From positions 1,426,001 through 1,490,000 of the forward strand of contig NZ_CP041764.1 of assembly GCF_009817885.1 (NCBI RefSeq): a stretch of DNA of 64,000 nucleotides. Direction: 5' to 3'. Below are positions 60,409 through 64,000 of this stretch, piece by piece. The translations under genes and the position numbers were made by a program. The DNA comes from Serratia rhizosphaerae. Its GTDB lineage: Bacteria; Pseudomonadota; Gammaproteobacteria; Enterobacterales; Enterobacteriaceae. Under the pieces are notes generated by a model, which worked only from the letters and a program-made list of their open reading frames with translations, searched no databases and had not been told where the DNA came from. The stretch's first letter is position 1; every line of letters begins with the position of its first letter.

Positions 60409-61863
60409 TTAAACGCCCCAGCGTGGGATCGGATGGTCGCCCATTGAGATGCAGACGTTCTTCATCTCGGCGAACACTTCAAAGCTGTACTCACCGCCTT
60501 CGCGGCCGGTGCCGGAGGCCTTCACCCCGCCGAACGGCTGGCGCAGATCGCGCACGTTCTGCGTATTGACGAACACCATGCCGGCTTCGATATTGCGCGC
60601 CAGGCGCATCACCTTGCTCACATCCTGGGTCCAGATATAGGACGCCAAACCGTATTCCACATCGTTGGCCATCCGCAGGCCGTCTTCTTCTGACTTGAAC
60701 GGCAGCAGGCAGGCCACCGGTCCGAAAATCTCCTCCTGCGCCACGCGCATGCGGTTATCGACATCCGCCAGCACCGTCGGCCGCAGGAAGTTGCCGTACT
60801 CCAGCCCCTGCGGCTTATCCGGCCCGCCGGCCAGCAGCGAGGCGCCCTCTTCCACGCCCAGACGGATATAGCCGGACACCTTCTCCCAGTGCTGCTGGCT
60901 GATTAACGCGCCGACCTGGGTCTGCGGATCGGTCGGGTCGCCCACCCGCAGGCGGTTGGCGCGTTCGGCGAAACGTTTGACGAATTCCGGATAAATGCTT
61001 TCCTGAATGAAAATGCGCGAGCCGGCGGTGCAGCGTTCGCCGTTGATCGAGAAGATGGTGAACAGCGCGGCGTCCAGCGCGCGTTCGATATCGGCATCCT
61101 CAAACACCAGCACCGGCGACTTGCCGCCCAGTTCCATCGAATATTTCTTCAGCCCGGCGCTCTGCATAATGCGGCGGCCGGTGGCGGTGCCGCCGGTAAA
61201 GGAGACCGCACGCACGTCCGGATGGCGCACCAGCGCATCGCCGGCGGTGGCGCCGTAGCCCTGCACCACGTTCAGCACCCCGGCCGGAATGCCGGCCTCC
61301 AACGCCAGCTCCCCCAGACGGTCGGCGGACAGCGGCGACAGTTCGGACATTTTCAGCACCGCGGTATTGCCCAGCGCCAGGCAAGGGGCGGTCTTCCAGG
61401 TGGCGGTCATAAACGGCACGTTCCACGGCGACACCAGCGCGCACACCCCGACCGGCTGCACCAGGGTGTAGTTGAGCATCTTGTCGTCCACCGGGTAGGT
61501 TTTGCCGTTCATCTGCTGGCACACCTCGGCAAAGAACTCGAAGTTGTGCGAGGCGCGCGGGATCAGCACGTTTTTGGTCTGGTGGATCGGCAGGCCGGTA
61601 TCGGCGGTTTCCATCTCGGCGATCTGCGGCACGTTTTCATCGATCAGCTCGCCCAGCCGGCGCATCAGGCGCGCACGCTCCTTCATCGGCGTATTGGCCC
61701 ATTTCGGGAACGCCGCCTTGGCCGCCGCCACCGCCATATCGATCTCCGCCTGCCCGCCGGAGGCCACCTCCGCCAGCACCTCGCCGTTGGCCGGATTGGT
61801 GGTGGTGAAGTACTCGCTGCTGGTCACGTTTTTGCCGTCGATCCAGTGGTTGATGGTTTTCAT
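60409..61863 (-). CDS. hpaE: 5-carboxymethyl-2-hydroxymuconate semialdehyde dehydrogenase
   Basis: NAD-dependent aldehyde dehydrogenase that oxidises the ring-cleavage semialdehyde to 5-carboxymethyl-2-hydroxymuconate. 484 residues (488 in E. coli). ALDH motifs: SPWNVPFMTATWK near 145-157, FTGGTATGRRIM near 222, catalytic Glu in MELGGKSPV near 247, catalytic Cys in NGERCTAGSRIF near 275-286, and PFGGVKASGTGREGGEY near the end. Overlaps the hpaG2 stop by 4 nt. Confidence 0.97.
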   Translation of the reverse strand: MKTINHWIDGKNVTSSEYFTTTNPANGEVLAEVASGGQAEIDMAVAAAKAAFPKWANTPMKERARLMRRLGELIDENVPQIAEMETADTGLPIHQTKNVLIPRASHNFEFFAEVCQQMNGKTYPVDDKMLNYTLVQPVGVCALVSPWNVPFMTATWKTAPCLALGNTAVLKMSELSPLSADRLGELALEAGIPAGVLNVVQGYGATAGDALVRHPDVRAVSFTGGTATGRRIMQSAGLKKYSMELGGKSPVLVFEDADIERALDAALFTIFSINGERCTAGSRIFIQESIYPEFVKRFAERANRLRVGDPTDPQTQVGALISQQHWEKVSGYIRLGVEEGASLLAGGPDKPQGLEYGNFLRPTVLADVDNRMRVAQEEIFGPVACLLPFKSEEDGLRMANDVEYGLASYIWTQDVSKVMRLARNIEAGMVFVNTQNVRDLRQPFGGVKASGTGREGGEYSFEVFAEMKNVCISMGDHPIPRWGV

Positions 61864-62624
61864 CGCAGGCTCTCCTGATAATCGTGTTCGCTGATAATGT
61901 GGTTGACCAGGCGGCCGATGCCTTCAATCTCCACCACCACTTCGTCCCCCGGCTGCACGTCGGCCAGCCCTTTCGGCGTGCCGGTGGCGATCATGTCGCC
62001 CGGCTGCAGCGTCATAAATTCACTGAGATAGCTGATGAGATACGGAATATCGAAAATCATGTCGGCGGTGGTGCCGCGCTGGCGCAGCTCGCCGTTGATA
62101 TAGGTGCTGAGCTGCAGGCGGTGCGGATCGCCGATATCGTCGCGGTCGACGATATACGGGCCGATCGGCGTCAGGCCGTCGCGGCTTTTCACCCGCAGGT
62201 TCGGCCGGTAGTAGTTTTCCAGGTAGTCGCGGATGGCGTAGTCGTTGCACAGGGTGTAGCCGGCGACGTACTCCATCGCCTGCTCGCGGCTGACGTGACG
62301 GGCGGTTTTGCCGATCACCGCCACCAGCTCGGCCTCATAGTGCATGTACTCCACCCCGGCCGGACGCACCGACACCTGGCGGTGGCCGGTCAGGGTATTG
62401 GCCGCCTTCAGAAACACCAGCGGCTCTTCCGGCGCTTTAAATTCCAGTTCGCTGGCGTGGTCGGCGTAGTTCAGCCCCAGCGCGAACACCGTGCCCTGTG
62501 CCGGCGGCAGCCATTCGACGTCGGTTTCATTCAGTTGCGTGCCGTCCGGCAGCGTGACCCGCAGCTGCTCGTCAACGCTGACGTTAAACATCTGGCCGTG
62601 ATGGCGAATGCGCGCGTGCTTCAT
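61860..62624 (-). CDS. hpaG2: HpaG C-terminal-type subunit (isomerase/decarboxylase)
   Basis: FAH-fold protein, 254 residues, corresponding to the C-terminal half of the 429-residue HpaG of E. coli, which decarboxylates 5-oxo-pent-3-ene-1,2,5-tricarboxylate and isomerises the product. GLNYADHASELEFKAPEEPLVFLK near 51-74 and metal ligands in YEAELVAVIG near 97 (E-x-E) are intact; GDMIATGTPKGLADV near 214. Start overlaps the hpaG1 stop (ATGA), so both halves are made together. The known E. coli protein is one chain; here the fusion is absent. Confidence 0.93.
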   Translation of the reverse strand: MKHARIRHHGQMFNVSVDEQLRVTLPDGTQLNETDVEWLPPAQGTVFALGLNYADHASELEFKAPEEPLVFLKAANTLTGHRQVSVRPAGVEYMHYEAELVAVIGKTARHVSREQAMEYVAGYTLCNDYAIRDYLENYYRPNLRVKSRDGLTPIGPYIVDRDDIGDPHRLQLSTYINGELRQRGTTADMIFDIPYLISYLSEFMTLQPGDMIATGTPKGLADVQPGDEVVVEIEGIGRLVNHIISEHDYQESLR

Positions 62625-63253
62625 GCTTGCTCTCCTTCCAAAACCGCAACGTTGCTGAGTGCCGGCAGGCCGGCGGCGCGGATCGTCACCTCGTCGCCCG
62701 GGTTAATCGCCACCCGCTGATGCGGCGTGCCGATCAGCAGCACATCCCCCGGCTGCAGCGTAATAAACTCGCTGATGGCGGCCAGCAGCTCGCCGCCGGA
62801 ACGCACCAGATCCGCCGTTGACCAGCGATCCTGCTCCACGCCGTTGATCTCGGTGACAATCTGCAGCCGGTCGATGTTATCCAGCTGCGCCATCTCGCCC
62901 AGCGGGCAGAAGCCGTCGCGACACTTGGCCTTGATCGCCGGGCGGTAAAAGCTGCTCTCCGCCAGGCTGACGTCGTTGGCCAGCGCATAGCCGGCGATAT
63001 ACGCCGCCGCCTGCGACGCCGGCACCTGGCGGGCGGTATCGCCGATCACCAGCGCCAGCGTGCCGCCGCTGTAAACTTTTTCTGCCGCCGGCAGCGGGAT
63101 CTGACCGCCGTGGCTCAGGTAGGTGTTACGCGGTTTGATAAACCATACTGGGGTCTTCGGCGGGGTCTTGTAGGGCGCGTCATGGAACGCGCGGTCCCAG
63201 GCGTCCATCTGGCTGCGGTGGTTAAGCGCCACCGAAAATACGGTTCCTTTCAT
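62621..63253 (-). CDS. hpaG1: HpaG N-terminal-type subunit (isomerase/decarboxylase)
   Basis: FAH-fold protein, 210 residues from ATG 63253 (MKGTVFSVALNHRSQ), AGGAG 6 nt upstream. Equivalent to the N-terminal half of E. coli HpaG. KTPVWFIKPRNTYLSHG near 31-47 and C-terminal GDVLLIGTPHQRVAINPGDEV. The E-x-E position reads TLALVIGDT, so the usual metal-binding glutamates are not seen here; HpaG2 probably bears the better metal site. First gene of the operon, divergent from hpaR. Confidence 0.9.
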   Translation of the reverse strand: MKGTVFSVALNHRSQMDAWDRAFHDAPYKTPPKTPVWFIKPRNTYLSHGGQIPLPAAEKVYSGGTLALVIGDTARQVPASQAAAYIAGYALANDVSLAESSFYRPAIKAKCRDGFCPLGEMAQLDNIDRLQIVTEINGVEQDRWSTADLVRSGGELLAAISEFITLQPGDVLLIGTPHQRVAINPGDEVTIRAAGLPALSNVAVLEGEQA

Positions 63254-63567
63254 GCAAACTCCTATTGTCACAAATCAGGACATCCGGCATTCGTTAATAT
63301 ATTAATGATTACTTTTAACCGCTGCTCAGCATTTACGCAACGCCGTTAATTTGATTTGTGATCGTGATAACAAAATATTCACAACCCCAAAACATATTGT
63401 TGATATTTCAAATAATTAGCCTTTTTAAGCCCTATTTTTCACGCTGAGACACATTTTCCCTTTATCCACGACGCCAAATATGGCTACTATTAAGTTATTA
63501 ATAAAAATCGAACGGCCGGCGCCTGAACGCCGGATGCGCCAACACTTTGATAGCAAAGGCCCGACAT
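63254..63567. promoter_or_regulatory. hpaG1-hpaR divergent control region
   Basis: 314 AT-rich bases with both promoters. Notable sites: a perfect palindrome TTAATATATTAA (63294-63305), 41-52 nt before hpaG1, fit for a MarR-type repressor such as HpaR; and TGTGATCGTGATAACA (63357-63372), a CRP-like site with one mismatch. In E. coli W the Pg promoter is known to be controlled by HpaR, CRP and IHF, which agrees with this layout. I cannot place the IHF site with confidence. Confidence 0.6.
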
Positions 63568-64000
63568 ATGCATGAATCCCTCACCATTGCCCTGTTGCAG
63601 GCGCGCGAAACCGCGATGGGCTTTTTCCGCCCGATCCTGAAAAGCCACAACCTGACCGAACAGCAGTGGCGCATCATCCGCGTGCTGGCCGACCAGCGTT
63701 CGATCGAATTCCATGAGCTGGCGGCGCAGACCTGCATTCTGCGCCCCAGCCTGACCGGCATTCTGTCGCGCATGGAGCGGGATAAGCTGATTTTCCGCCT
63801 GAAGCCGATTAACGATCAGCGCAAGCTGTATGTCTCACTGACCCAGCAAGGCCAGGAGCTGTATGAGGTGGCGCGCCATCAGGTTGAACAGGGCTACCGT
63901 GAGATTGAGGCGGCGTTCTCGCCGGAGAAAATGCAGCAGTTGATGGCGCTGCTGGATGAGCTGATCACCCTGGGCGAGCAGCAGCCCGCCAACCTGGTCG
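63568..64000 (+). CDS. hpaR: MarR-family repressor HpaR (3' end outside window)
   Basis: Repressor of the homoprotocatechuate operon, relieved by 4-hydroxyphenylacetate and related acids in E. coli W. Begins MHESLTIALLQARETAMGFF at ATG 63568. 144 full codons in the window. Winged HTH at about 30-100 (LTEQQWRIIRVLAD, ILRPSLTGILSRMERD, KPINDQRKLYVSLT). E. coli HpaR has about 148 residues, so only a few residues are missing because the window ends. Divergent from hpaG1. Confidence 0.93.
   Translation, partial: MHESLTIALLQARETAMGFFRPILKSHNLTEQQWRIIRVLADQRSIEFHELAAQTCILRPSLTGILSRMERDKLIFRLKPINDQRKLYVSLTQQGQELYEVARHQVEQGYREIEAAFSPEKMQQLMALLDELITLGEQQPANLV

Noticed and set aside
62621..62624. hpaG as a frameshifted pseudogene
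   Set aside because: The second half has its own ATG in a classic ATGA overlap and both halves keep family motifs, so two coupled genes fit better.

Overview
The window is chromosomal DNA from a Serratia-like enterobacterium, most like the S. marcescens group. Base composition is high in GC, and the backbone follows the Escherichia coli 99-100 minute region gene by gene: thrLABC, yjtD, arcA, creA, rob, gpmB, yjjX, trpR, slt, ettA, nadR, radA, serB, smp, deo, yjjV, yjjU, ytjA, osmY, prfC, rimI, holD, rsmC, leucine tRNAs and yjjZ. Species assignment is inference from order, composition and protein similarity recalled from memory; no search was run.

Layout. 1-4800: threonine operon with leader peptide and attenuator (thrC is cut by the window edge). 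4930-12450: yjtD, arcA with a conserved leader carrying an FNR-type site, creA (creBCD absent), rob, gpmB, yjjX, trpR with its operator, slt. 12900-15290: an added yfiR-yfiN-yfiB cyclic-di-GMP signalling operon. 15600-23600: ettA, a GT39-type membrane glycosyltransferase, nadR, radA, serB, smp. 23700-29800: deoCABD nucleoside catabolism with a CNT-family nucleoside transporter upstream and two CRP-type sites. 29800-38850: yjjV, yjjU, a CsbD-like gene, ytjA, osmY, prfC, a decayed hipBA module behind an array of five operators, rimI, holD, rsmC. 38890-43220: aldo/keto reductase and divergent LysR regulator, three tRNA-Leu(CAG) genes, Fur-box yjjZ, a diguanylate cyclase.

43220-50530 is a catabolic island for L-fucose or a related 6-deoxy-sugar. 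It holds a permease, mutarotase, dehydrogenase, lactonase, dehydratase, second dehydrogenase and diketo-acid hydrolase, which is the complete non-phosphorylative route to pyruvate and lactate. A divergent FCD-type GntR regulator faces the operon, with two matched palindromes at the operon promoter. Then come ampH and a compact DUF4258 toxin / HTH antitoxin cassette with a 34-bp palindromic operator. 52790-64000 is the complete 4-hydroxyphenylacetate (hpa) degradation cluster, hpaG1 G2 E D F H I X A B C with divergent hpaR (3' end cut by the window). hpaG is encoded as two overlapping genes and a large stem-loop lies between hpaE and hpaD.

At least seven copies of a roughly 125-bp ERIC-like palindromic repeat are scattered between genes, including a run of two full copies and one partial copy upstream of rsmC. 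The least explained items are the hipA remnant with its intact five-palindrome operator array, the DUF4258/HTH cassette, the hpaE-hpaD stem-loop, a large hairpin in the ettA leader, and an orphan bidirectional terminator between slt and yfiR. I saw no CRISPR array, insertion sequence, integrase or phage gene.
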